A stretch of DNA of 64,000 nt from Xanthomonas sp. DAR 34887 (GTDB lineage Bacteria; Pseudomonadota; Gammaproteobacteria; Xanthomonadales; Xanthomonadaceae): assembly GCF_041245805.1 (NCBI RefSeq), contig NZ_CP162490.1:4937001-5001000 (forward strand). The letters run 5' to 3'. The notes beneath the pieces were generated by a model. The model was not told the origin of the DNA, ran no database searches, and was given only the letters and a program-made list of their open reading frames with translations. The translations under genes and the position numbers were made by a program. Shown one piece after another: positions 22,280 through 30,505 of the stretch. Each line of letters opens with the position of its first letter. The first letter of the stretch is position 1.

Positions 22280-22959
22280 ACGGCCTGGATCCGATCGGCC
22301 ACGTGCTGATCGTCGAAGACGAACCGCGGCTGGCCGCGGTGCTGCGCGAATACCTGCATGCGGCCGGCTATTCGCACGACTGGATCGCCGATGGCGCGCA
22401 AGCGCTCGGCGCCTTCCGCGCGCAGAAGCCGGACCTGGTGCTGCTGGACCTGATGCTGCCCAACCGCGACGGCCTGGAAATCTGCCGCGACCTGCGCAAG
22501 GAAAGCGCGGTGCCGGTGATCATGGTCACCGCGCGCGTGGAGGAAATCGACCGCCTGCTCGGCCTGGAGATCGGCGCGGACGATTACATCTGCAAGCCGT
22601 TCAGTCCGCGCGAGGTGGTGGCGCGTGTGCAGGCAGTGCTGCGCCGCCATCGCCACGATCCCAACGAGGCGGCGGCGCCGGGCCTGCACATCGACGAAGC
22701 CGCGTGCCGCGCCAGCGTGCGTGGCCACGACCTGGACCTGACCCAGGTCGAGTTCCGCCTGCTGCGCACCCTCGCCGCCACGCCGGGCCGGGTGTATTCG
22801 CGCGAACAGCTGATGGACCGGCTCTACGCCGACCACCGCATCGTCACCGACCGCACCGTCGACAGCCACGTCAAGAACCTGCGCCGCAAGCTCGCCGACG
22901 TCGGCGGCGAGGAGTGGGTGCGCTCGGTGTATGGGGCGGGGTATCGGTTTGAGCCGTGA
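22276..22959 (+). CDS. Response regulator next to the RND pump (BaeR/SmeR-like)
   Basis: 227 residues, OmpR family. The receiver has EDE, phosphoacceptor D58 in LLDLMLPNRDG and KPFSPRE. The winged-helix part contains LTQVEFRLLRTLAATPGRVYSREQL and ends in VYGAGYRFEP. The RVEEIDRLLGLEIGADDYICKPF segment is typical of the BaeR group. Its start overlaps the kinase stop (ATGA), so translation is coupled. Likely activator of the neighbouring pump. Confidence 0.9.
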   Translation: MNGLDPIGHVLIVEDEPRLAAVLREYLHAAGYSHDWIADGAQALGAFRAQKPDLVLLDLMLPNRDGLEICRDLRKESAVPVIMVTARVEEIDRLLGLEIGADDYICKPFSPREVVARVQAVLRRHRHDPNEAAAPGLHIDEAACRASVRGHDLDLTQVEFRLLRTLAATPGRVYSREQLMDRLYADHRIVTDRTVDSHVKNLRRKLADVGGEEWVRSVYGAGYRFEP

Positions 22960-23064
22960 TTCGGGATTCGGGATTGGGGATTCGCAAGAGCCGCAGCCCA
23001 CGACTGAAACGGTAGTCAGTCAAGCCGCTTTTACCAATCCCGAATCACGCATCCCCAATCCCGG
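22960..23064. repeat. Inverted GGGATTGG-type repeats between convergent genes
   Basis: A run of ATTCGGGATTGGGGATTCG units (22960-22983) is answered by CCAATCCCGAATC...CCCCAATCCCGG (23035-23064), giving a large imperfect stem between the convergent regulator and purU. It may serve as a shared transcription end. Confidence 0.6.
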
Positions 23065-23066
23065 CC

Positions 23067-23918
23067 TCACCGAAACACCACCGTACGATGCCCGTTGAGC
23101 AGGATGCGATGCTCGACGTGGCGGCGCACCGCGCGGGCCAGCACCTGCGACTCGGTGTCGCTGCCCAGGCGCACCAGGTCGCGCGGGGTCATCGCGTGGT
23201 CCACGCGGGCCACGTCCTGTTCGATGATCGGGCCTTCGTCGAGATCGCCGGTGACGTAGTGCGCGGTGGCGCCGATGATCTTGACCCCGCGCGCGTGCGC
23301 CTGGTGGTACGGCTGCGCGCCCTTGAAGCTGGGCAGGAAGCTGTGATGGATGTTGATCGCGCGCCCGGCCAGGGCGGCGCACAGCGTCGGCGACAGGATC
23401 TGCATGTAGCGCGCCAGCACCACCAGGTCGATGCGCTCGCGCTCCACCAGCGCCAGCAACTGCGCTTCCTGTTCGGCGCGGTTGTCGGCGCCGACCGGCA
23501 GATGGTGGAACGGCACGTCGTAGGAGCGCGCCAACGCGGCGAAATCGTTGTGGTTGGACGCCACAGCGGCGATGTCCACGCGCAGCTGCCGACTATGCGC
23601 GCGGAACAGCAGATCGTTGAGGCAATGGCCCTGCTTGCTGACCAGCACCAGCAACCGCGCGCGGCGCCGCGCATCGTGCAATTGCCAGTCCATCGCGTAA
23701 TCGGCGGCGAGCGGCGCCAGCTGCACCTTCACCGCGGCGACGATGCCGTCGGCGGGCACGTCGAAATGCACGCGCAGGAAGAAGCGGCCGCTCTCCTCGT
23801 CGCCGAACTGCTGCGCATCGAGGATATTGCAGCCGTGCTCGAACAGCAGGCCGCTGACGCGGTAGACGATGCCGGTACGGTCCGGGCAGGACAGGGTCAG
23901 GATGTAGTCGGGGCGCAT
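23067..23918 (-). CDS. purU: Formyltetrahydrofolate deformylase PurU
   Basis: 283 residues from the ATG at 23918; longer frames upstream run into repeats and lack the family sequence. An N-terminal ACT domain (LTLSCPDRTGIVYRVSGLL, residues 5-80) precedes a formyltransferase-fold domain. The catalytic triad is visible as Asn and His in INIHHSFLPSFKGAQPYHQA and Asp in YVTGDLDEGPIIEQ. The enzyme hydrolyses 10-formyl-THF to formate and THF and so balances one-carbon pools. Stand-alone gene. Confidence 0.94.
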   Translation of the reverse strand: MRPDYILTLSCPDRTGIVYRVSGLLFEHGCNILDAQQFGDEESGRFFLRVHFDVPADGIVAAVKVQLAPLAADYAMDWQLHDARRRARLLVLVSKQGHCLNDLLFRAHSRQLRVDIAAVASNHNDFAALARSYDVPFHHLPVGADNRAEQEAQLLALVERERIDLVVLARYMQILSPTLCAALAGRAINIHHSFLPSFKGAQPYHQAHARGVKIIGATAHYVTGDLDEGPIIEQDVARVDHAMTPRDLVRLGSDTESQVLARAVRRHVEHRILLNGHRTVVFR

Positions 23919-23942
23919 CCGCGCAATGATAGGGGAGAATGC

Positions 23943-24196
23943 GGGACTCGGGACTCGGGACTCGGGATGGCGGGCTGCGGATGCCGCAGCGACATTGCCG
24001 GGCGTCTTGCCGAATGTAGGAGCGGCTTCAGCCGCGACGGGCTTTACCGATAGGTCCTGTCGCATCTGAAGCCGCTCCTACAGGGGACTTGCGGCAGGCC
24101 AGCCGGGTGCACTGTGGGAGGGACTTCAGTCCCGACGCTGTACCGCGAAGGGAAAACACACCGCTTCGCTCGTCGCGGCTGAAGCCTCTCCTACAA
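23943..24196. repeat. Repeat cluster: GGGACTC run and two REP pairs
   Basis: This gap between purU and the XVIPCD gene holds three parts. A GGGACTC run occupies 23943-23967. A REP pair lies at 24015-24082. A second, more diverged pair lies at 24110-24196, whose left half reads GGGAGGGACTTCAGTCCCGAC. No coding signal is seen. Confidence 0.75.
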
Positions 24197-24252
24197 AGGC
24201 GCGGCATCCGCACGCTCGCGGCAGGCGATCTCGCCCACGCGCCGAGCCGCGC

Positions 24253-24693
24253 TCACTCCGGGCGCAGGCGCAGCGCCAGGCGCCGGTTGACCTTCTCCAG
24301 CCGCGCCAGCGAGTCTTCCACGGACATGCCCACCGCCTCGTGGGTGGTGATGTGCGCACGCAGGTGCGCCGGATCGTCCAGGTCGCCGCGCACCAGGAAC
24401 ACGTTCTCGCCCTGCTCCACCTCGCCCAGTTCGCGGCTCAGCACCACGTGATCGACCTGGTCGAAGCCGTACTCCTTGGCCAACGGCAGCAGCCGCGCCA
24501 CCATGCGCTCGCTGATCGCGTCGGGTGCACGGCCGCAGGCGGCATCCAGCGCATGCACGCCTTCGCGGATCTGCGCGTACAGCAGATGGTCGGGATGCTC
24601 CGGATGCTCGGGGCCAAGCACGGCTTCGCGCTCGACGGCACGCGGCGGCTGGATGGGCGTCATGGCGCCGGGGTCGGACGAATTCGGGCTCAT
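24253..24693 (-). CDS. Stand-alone XVIPCD-domain protein (type IV secretion effector-like)
   Basis: 146 residues with a strong ribosome site (AGGAGG) before the ATG at 24693. Nearly the whole protein is an XVIPCD module. HPDHLLYAQIREGVHALDAA (from residue 33), then GRAPDAISERMVARLL, DQVDHVVLS, NVFLVRGDLDDPAHLRAHI and VEDSLARLEKVN follow the known consensus in order. In Xanthomonadales this domain sits at the C-terminus of toxins and binds the VirD4 coupling protein for delivery by the X-type T4SS. Here only about 30 residues precede it, so no toxin domain is present. It could be a remnant, a small effector, or a VirD4-binding competitor. No recognisable immunity gene adjoins. Confidence 0.8.
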   Translation of the reverse strand: MSPNSSDPGAMTPIQPPRAVEREAVLGPEHPEHPDHLLYAQIREGVHALDAACGRAPDAISERMVARLLPLAKEYGFDQVDHVVLSRELGEVEQGENVFLVRGDLDDPAHLRAHITTHEAVGMSVEDSLARLEKVNRRLALRLRPE

Positions 24694-24849
24694 GGCATCC
24701 TCCTATGATGCGCTTGCAGGCCGCCGCACCTTAGCGGCAAGCGCGCGGCCAGCTCAAGCGCGGCGATGCAGTCTGCACCAAACCGCGACAAGGCCGCCTG
24801 AAGATCGCTGCCGCCGCGCAGCAACAGCAATAGCAACAGCAGCGAACGC

Positions 24850-25725
24850 TCAGGCCTGACCGGCGCGGCGTGCGGCGACCTTGGCCAGCGCCGACCAGTC
24901 CAGCTCGCCGTCGCCGTGCGCGATCGCATCGACGAACTGATCGCGCAACACCGCCGCCAGCGGCATCGGCACGTGCCGGGTCTCGCCGGCGTTCAAGGCC
25001 AGGCGCACGTCCTTCAGCCCCAGCGTGGTCTTGAAGCCGGCCGGGCTGTAGCGCTGCTCGGCGATCATGCCGCCGTAGTTCTGATACGCCGGTGCGGCGA
25101 ACAGGGTGTTGACCAGCATGCCCAGGAAATCGGCTGCCTCCACGCCATGCCCGCGCACCAGCGCCGACGCCTCGGCCATGGTGCCGATGGCGCTGGCCAG
25201 GCACAGGTTGGCGGCCAGCTTGACCGCGTTGGCCTGCTCCGGCGCCGGGCCGAAGTACCAGGTCTTGCGTCCGATCACGTCGAGCAGCGGCTGTACCCGC
25301 GCCAGCGCGGCGGCATCGCCGGCGGCGAGCAGGTTGAGCTGGCCGGCCGCGGCCACGTCGTTGCGGCCCAAGACCGGGATGGCCAGATAGGCCACGCCGC
25401 GCTCGGCATGCAAGGCGCCGAGTTCACGCGCCAGCGCCACCGAGATCGTGGCCATGTTGATGTGCACGCTGCCGGCGGGCAGCGCATCCAGCGCGCCGCG
25501 GTCGAGCAGGGTCTCGCGCACCGCCGTGTCGTCGGCCAGCATCGAGAACAGCACTTGACCGCGCACCGTGTCGGCCGGCTGCGCGGCCAACTGCGCGCCG
25601 GCCTCGAGCAGCGGCTGCGCCGCGGCCGCGCTGCGGTTCCACACGGTCAACGCCTGCCCGGCACGCAACAGGTTCAAGGCGATGGGCTGGCCCATCGTGC
25701 CCAGGCCGAGAAATCCGATGCTCAT
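24850..25725 (-). CDS. NAD(P)-dependent oxidoreductase, 3-hydroxyisobutyrate dehydrogenase family
   Basis: 291 residues. The ATG at 25725 follows AAGGAG. The Rossmann motif GFLGLGTMGQPIALNLLRAG is at the N-terminus, and the catalytic-lysine helix reads NAVKLAANLCLASAIGTMAEA. GxxGxGxxG spacing, DDTAVRETLL and the C-terminal all-helical domain fit the beta-hydroxyacid dehydrogenase family (HIBADH, tartronate semialdehyde reductase, succinic semialdehyde reductase GlyR). The substrate is not decidable from the sequence. It is close to, and on the same strand as, the flavin oxidoreductase gene. A short CAACAG/CAATAG run (24817-24842) lies just beyond its stop. Confidence 0.85.
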   Translation of the reverse strand: MSIGFLGLGTMGQPIALNLLRAGQALTVWNRSAAAAQPLLEAGAQLAAQPADTVRGQVLFSMLADDTAVRETLLDRGALDALPAGSVHINMATISVALARELGALHAERGVAYLAIPVLGRNDVAAAGQLNLLAAGDAAALARVQPLLDVIGRKTWYFGPAPEQANAVKLAANLCLASAIGTMAEASALVRGHGVEAADFLGMLVNTLFAAPAYQNYGGMIAEQRYSPAGFKTTLGLKDVRLALNAGETRHVPMPLAAVLRDQFVDAIAHGDGELDWSALAKVAARRAGQA

Positions 25726-25786
25726 CGCCAACTCCTTGCACAATTCGTGGTGGATGCCGCGACCTGCGCGGCGCAGCGCGCGCGCA

Positions 25787-26884
25787 TCACGCGTCGAACA
25801 GGCCGCGCGCCGAGCGCGGCTCGCAGCGCAGGTATTGCGGCGACGGTTTCAGCTTGGCGCCCAGCGCGGCGGCGGCATGCCACGGCCAGCGCGGGTCGTA
25901 GAGGATGCCGCGGGCCAGCGCGATCGCGTCGGCCCGGCCCTCGGCCAGGATCGCCTCGGCATGCTGCGGCTCGGTGATCAGGCCGACCGCGATCACCGGC
26001 ATCTGCACCGCGCGATGGATCGCCTCGGCCTGCGGCACCTGGTAGCCGGCCGACAGCGGAATCTGCTGGCGGCGGTCCAGGCCGCCGCTGGACACGTGCA
26101 GGTAATCGCAGCCCTGCGCCTGCAGCGCCTGCGCCAGCGCGACGCTCTGCGCCACGTCCCAGCCGCCCTCGACCCAGTCGGTGGCGGAAATGCGCACGCC
26201 CACCGCGACCGATGCCGACACCGCCGCGCGCACCGTGGCATGCACGCGCAACAGCAGGCGCATGCGGTTCTCCAGGCTGCCGCCATAGGCGTCTTCGCGC
26301 TGGTTGCTCAGCGGCGACAGGAACTGGTGCAGCAGATAGCCGTGCGCGGCATGCAGTTCGATCAATTCGAAACCCAGCCGTTCGGCGCGCTGCGCCGAGG
26401 CGACGAACGCATCGACGATGGCGTCGATCCCGGCCAGGTCCAGGGCCTGCGGCGGCGTGCCGTGTTCGGCGAAAGGCAACGCCGACGGCGCCACGGTCTG
26501 CCAGCCGTTCGGCTGCCCCGGCGCGATCGCGCCGCCACCGTCCCACGGCTTTTGCGTGGAGGCCTTGCGCCCGGCGTGCGCCAGCTGGATGCCCAGCGGC
26601 ATCGGCGACCAGCGCCGCACCGCAGCCAGCACGTTGCGCAGCGCCGCTTCGGTGGCGTCGTCCCACAGGCCCAGGTCGGCGTAGCTGATGCGTCCGCGCG
26701 GTTCCACCGCGGTGGCCTCCAGGATCAGCAGTCCGGCGCTGGACTGCGCCAGCTGGCCGAGGTGGATGGTGTGCCAGTCGCTGGCCTGGCCCTGCTCGGC
26801 CGAGTACTGGCACATCGGCGCGATGACGATGCGATTGGACAACGACAGCGGCCCCAGGGCGAGGGGCGAGAACAGATGGCTCAA
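25787..26884 (-). CDS. NADH:flavin oxidoreductase, Old Yellow Enzyme family (YqjM/XenA-like)
   Basis: 365 residues if translation starts at the TTG at 26884, which places the family N-terminus (LSHLFSPLALGPLSLSNRIV) correctly; no ATG is available nearby. The FMN TIM barrel shows the YqjM-type active-site cysteine in APMCQYSAEQG, LAHAGRK, HAAHGYLLHQFLSPLSNQRE, and a C-terminal arginine finger region (DPRWPWHAA). Such enzymes reduce activated C=C bonds and nitro compounds with NADPH. The physiological substrate is unknown. A GTG further upstream is an alternative start with a poorly placed ribosome site. Confidence 0.88.
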   Translation of the reverse strand: MSHLFSPLALGPLSLSNRIVIAPMCQYSAEQGQASDWHTIHLGQLAQSSAGLLILEATAVEPRGRISYADLGLWDDATEAALRNVLAAVRRWSPMPLGIQLAHAGRKASTQKPWDGGGAIAPGQPNGWQTVAPSALPFAEHGTPPQALDLAGIDAIVDAFVASAQRAERLGFELIELHAAHGYLLHQFLSPLSNQREDAYGGSLENRMRLLLRVHATVRAAVSASVAVGVRISATDWVEGGWDVAQSVALAQALQAQGCDYLHVSSGGLDRRQQIPLSAGYQVPQAEAIHRAVQMPVIAVGLITEPQHAEAILAEGRADAIALARGILYDPRWPWHAAAALGAKLKPSPQYLRCEPRSARGLFDA

Positions 26885-27027
26885 GATGGCGTTCCGTGGG
26901 GGGGGCGCCCACTGCACCGTGGGCAAGCTGTCATTGCACTCCTGCCGGCGCTGCCGATCAACCACTGCCGATGGATCAGTTCGTGCGCGGATTCGGAACG
27001 CGCCGCCGGATTCGCCAGGCGGCTCCG

Positions 27028-27891
27028 CTAGGCGGCCGCGCGCGGCAGCAGGAACTGCAGCGCCTGCGCGCAGGGCAACGCCAGCTTCAGGCTCAGCAGG
27101 TCGTCGCCGCGGGTGCGGCCCAGGTTGACCGCGGCGATCGGCAGGCCGGCCTTGGCCGCGGCCTGCACGAAGCGGAAACCCGAATACACCATCAGCGACG
27201 ATCCCAGCACCAGCATCGCATCGGCCTGCTGCAGGTGCGCGAAGGCGGCGGCCACGCGCTCGCGCGGCACGTTCTCGCCGAAGAACACCACGTCCGGCTT
27301 CAGCACGCCGCCGCATTGCGTGCAGGCCGGCACCGCGAAGGCGGCGAAGTCCACGTCCTCCAGGTCGGCATCGCCGTCGGGCGCCTGTCCGGCCTGCAGC
27401 GTCGCCCACTGCGGGTTGTGCTGCAGCAGCTGGTACTGGAAGTCCTCGCGCGGCAGGCGCCGCTCGCAGCCCATGCAGCGCACCACGTCCAGGCGTCCGT
27501 GCAGGTCGATCACCGCCTGGCTGCCGGCGGCCTGGTGCAGGCAGTCCACGTTCTGGGTCAGCAGCAGTTCGATCTGGCCGCGGGCTTCCAACTGCGCCAG
27601 CGCCGCATGCGTGGCGTTGGGCCGGGCGTAGCCGAAACGCGGCCAGCCGACCAGGCTGCGCGCCCAGTAGCGCTGCCGCGTGGCCAGTTCGCCCATGAAT
27701 GCCTGGTAGGTGACCGGCTGCGCGCGCTTCCAGTCGCCGGCGGCGTCGCGGTAATCGGGAATGCCCGAATCGGTACTGCAGCCGGCCCCGGTCAGCACGA
27801 ACAGGCGCCGGTGGCGCGCGACGAACGCTTCCAGCGACGCAACGCAGGCGCGTTCGGGGTACGGATCGCTTGCCCGCAACGGATCATTCAT
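27028..27891 (-). CDS. Sir2-family NAD-dependent protein deacetylase (first sirtuin)
   Basis: 287 residues from the ATG at 27891. The NAD-binding motif FVLTGAGCSTDSGIPDYRD is followed by LLTQNVDCLHQAAGS with catalytic His in VIDLHGRLD. A zinc knuckle has two CxxC pairs (RCMGC...ACTQCGG), and the cofactor end is LVLGSSLMVYSGFRFV. These put it in the bacterial class II sirtuin group (SIRT4-like). The target proteins are unknown. A second, different sirtuin lies at 48 kb. Confidence 0.92.
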   Translation of the reverse strand: MNDPLRASDPYPERACVASLEAFVARHRRLFVLTGAGCSTDSGIPDYRDAAGDWKRAQPVTYQAFMGELATRQRYWARSLVGWPRFGYARPNATHAALAQLEARGQIELLLTQNVDCLHQAAGSQAVIDLHGRLDVVRCMGCERRLPREDFQYQLLQHNPQWATLQAGQAPDGDADLEDVDFAAFAVPACTQCGGVLKPDVVFFGENVPRERVAAAFAHLQQADAMLVLGSSLMVYSGFRFVQAAAKAGLPIAAVNLGRTRGDDLLSLKLALPCAQALQFLLPRAAA

Positions 27892-28229
27892 CGCGCCACT
27901 CCCCCGCCGCGTCGGCAGAGACACGGGCGGCGGCGGGGCATCGGTCGGCAAGCGTATGCATGGGCAGTCCAGGGAACGCGGCGATGGCGTCTATCTTGGG
28001 TGCTGTGCGCGGCAACGCAAGGACGGCTTCCTGCGCACCGCGCTCACGCCGGATCGGCGCTGCGGCGCAGCGCGCTGGGTGCGCCGCGCCGCGCATTGAA
28101 AGCACTGCGGAAACTGGCTACTGTCGAGCTCCGCGGAATGCGCCGGTGACGGGCCGCACGACGCCGCACATTCCTCGCCGCCGCGCGCCGTGGCCGTGCG
28201 GGATGCCGCCTCTTCCTTGATTCCGCGTC

Positions 28230-28979
28230 GTGAGCAGACTTTCCGATCCCAGTGGCCTGCCGACCGACTCCACCGCCAACGCCGCACTGCGGGTGGCGTT
28301 GCTGGAGGACGACGATCTCCTGCGCGACCGGATCCTGGTGCCCGGGCTGCGGCGGCACGGCCTGGAGGTCACGCCGCTGCGCACCATCCAGGCGCTGTGG
28401 ACGGCGCTGGAGGGCGAGCGCTTCGACCTGATCGTGCTCGACATCGGCCTGCCGGACGGCGATGGCTTCACCCTGACCCAGCAGCTGCAGTCGCTGCGGC
28501 CGGCACTGGGCATCGTCATCCTGAGCGGGCGCGGCGACCACCCCGATCTGCTGCGCGGCCTCAACGAAGGCGCCGATGCCTATCTGGTCAAGCCGGTGCA
28601 GATCGAAATACTTGCCGCCACCTTGTTCAGCGTGGCCCGGCGCATGCGCCGCCTGCAGGACCCGCAACCGGCGGCGAGCGAGGAATGGCAGCTGCAGGAC
28701 GACGGCTGGTGCCTGTTCGCGCCCGACGGCAACGCCGTGCCCCTGACCGGGTCCGAGCGCAAGGTGATGCAGAGCCTGTGGAGCGCGCGCGGGCGACTGG
28801 TCACCCGCGACACGCTGGTCGGCACGCTCGGCGGCAACCTCGGCATGGAAATCGACCCGCACCGGCTGGACGCGCTGCTGCACCGGCTGCGGCTGAAGGT
28901 GCAGGAGCGCACCGGCATGCCGCTGCCGCTGACCTCGGTGCGCGGCGAAGGTTACCTGTTCAGGCCGCAGGAGCGCTGA
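28230..28979 (+). CDS. OmpR-type response regulator
   Basis: 249 residues with a GTG start. The receiver has EDD, phosphoacceptor D71 (LDIGLPDGDG) and K121 (AYLVKPVQ). The winged helix carries VPLTGSERKVMQSLWSARGRLVT and ends with VRGEGYLFRP. The DNA-binding part is somewhat diverged (no classic RxxxxxxR pattern), so the target sites are unpredictable. Its 3' end overlaps by 20 bases, tail to tail, the histidine kinase on the other strand, its likely partner. The 338 bases upstream of the start contain no gene that I can support and probably hold the promoter. Confidence 0.85.
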   Translation: MSRLSDPSGLPTDSTANAALRVALLEDDDLLRDRILVPGLRRHGLEVTPLRTIQALWTALEGERFDLIVLDIGLPDGDGFTLTQQLQSLRPALGIVILSGRGDHPDLLRGLNEGADAYLVKPVQIEILAATLFSVARRMRRLQDPQPAASEEWQLQDDGWCLFAPDGNAVPLTGSERKVMQSLWSARGRLVTRDTLVGTLGGNLGMEIDPHRLDALLHRLRLKVQERTGMPLPLTSVRGEGYLFRPQER

Positions 28980-30417
28980 GCGCGGCGGCCAGCGGCAGGC
29001 GCAGCACGAAGCGGGTTCCCGCGCCCGGCGCGCTGTGCACCTCCAGGCTGCCGCGCGCCTGTTGCGCCATCTCGAAGGCCACCGCCAGCCCCAGCCCAGT
29101 GCCCTGCCCGGCCGGCTTGGTGGTGAAGAACGGTTCGAACACCTGGCGCTGCACGTCCGCGCTCATGCCGATGCCGGTATCGGCGATCTCGATGCGCGCG
29201 AACGCGTCCTCGCGCAGCAGGCGCATCGCGAAACAGCCGCCGCCCGGCATCGCATCGCGCGCATTGGCGGCGAAGTTGAGCATCGCCAGGTCGAGCTGGC
29301 TGCGGTCCAGGAACAGCAGCATCGGTTCGGGCGCCGGCTCCAGTTGCAGCCGCACCGTCGGCCCCAGCAGTTGGCGCAGCATCGGCTGGATGCCGCGCAA
29401 CGCCTCGTTCGCGTCGAAACGCTCGGGCACGCTCAGTTCGCGCCGGCTGAAGCTGAGCAGCTTGCGGCTGATCGCCACCCCGCGCTGCGCGGCCAGTTCG
29501 ATGCCCTCCAGCGCCTCGGCCATCGCCAGCGCGTCGCCGTGCGGCTCGAAATCCAGCTCGTGCACGCGGTGGCGCTGCTCGGTGTAGCCGACGATCGCGG
29601 CGAGGATGTTGTTGAAGTCGTGCGACACCCCGCTGGCCAGGTGCCCGACCGACTCGATCTTCTGCAGGTGCAACAGCCGCTGCTGCGCCTGCGCGCGCTC
29701 GCGCATCTCCACGCGCAGCAGTGCAGCGTTGTGGCGCGCGCGCCGCAGGCTTTCGCGCAGCGCGGCCACGGTGCGGTCGAGCACCAGGGTGATCATCAGG
29801 TAGCTCAGCGCCAGCGACGGCAGATTCTGGAACGGGCTGCGGTTGCCGTGCGGATCCTGGCCCCACGGGCTTTCCATGCCCAGCCAGAAGATCAGCGGAA
29901 TGCACAGGTACACCAGCCACAGCGCGCGACGCCCGATCACCAGCGCGGCCAGGGTCAGCATCATCATCGGATACGGGTCGAAGGCCTGCAGTTGGTAACC
30001 GAACGCCAGGTTCGCGGCGACCGCCGAGCACAGCACCACGGCGATGAACGCGGCCGCGGCCTGTTTCAGCAGGCCACGGCGGATCATCCAGATCCCGCCC
30101 CAGGCCGCGGCGGCGATCGCCGCGTCGGTGCCGACATCCACCGCCAGCTGCATCGCGCTCATCTCGATGCGCGGTGCGGTCAGCAGGTGGTAGAGCTTGT
30201 TGAGCGGGATCTCGCTGCCCAGGAACAGGAACAGCACCTGCAGCGCGGGCGCATTGCGCCGGTCCACCGGGTCGGCGATTGGCACGCGGCGCAACCAGGC
30301 CGAGACACGGCGCCAGACCCGCGTGCCCAGGGCAAACGCAGGAATTTGAGATGCGTGTCGCGGCCTGACTCCCATGTCGGTGAGTCTATCGTGAGGATGC
30401 CGTGAATTTACGCGCAT
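28960..30417 (-). CDS. Membrane sensor histidine kinase, convergent with its likely regulator
   Basis: 485 residues. An N-terminal membrane domain of about five to six helices (residues 60-215) has no large periplasmic loop, suggesting sensing within or near the membrane. A coiled coil leads to the H-box VGHLASGVSHDFNNILAAIVGYTE, a type shared with hybrid and NtrB-like kinases. The ATPase part has MLNFAANARDAM, DTGIGM and GTGLGLAV. An in-frame ATG at 30375 is an alternative start; neither start has a good ribosome site. Confidence 0.83.
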   Translation of the reverse strand: MRVNSRHPHDRLTDMGVRPRHASQIPAFALGTRVWRRVSAWLRRVPIADPVDRRNAPALQVLFLFLGSEIPLNKLYHLLTAPRIEMSAMQLAVDVGTDAAIAAAAWGGIWMIRRGLLKQAAAAFIAVVLCSAVAANLAFGYQLQAFDPYPMMMLTLAALVIGRRALWLVYLCIPLIFWLGMESPWGQDPHGNRSPFQNLPSLALSYLMITLVLDRTVAALRESLRRARHNAALLRVEMRERAQAQQRLLHLQKIESVGHLASGVSHDFNNILAAIVGYTEQRHRVHELDFEPHGDALAMAEALEGIELAAQRGVAISRKLLSFSRRELSVPERFDANEALRGIQPMLRQLLGPTVRLQLEPAPEPMLLFLDRSQLDLAMLNFAANARDAMPGGGCFAMRLLREDAFARIEIADTGIGMSADVQRQVFEPFFTTKPAGQGTGLGLAVAFEMAQQARGSLEVHSAPGAGTRFVLRLPLAAALSAPAA

Positions 30418-30505
30418 TGAAGCAGGGGCGCGGCTGTCGCCTTAATCGGCTCCAAACCCGCCGCCCGGAACGCCCTGCGCACCGGCATCAGCCCTGGATC
30501 CGACC

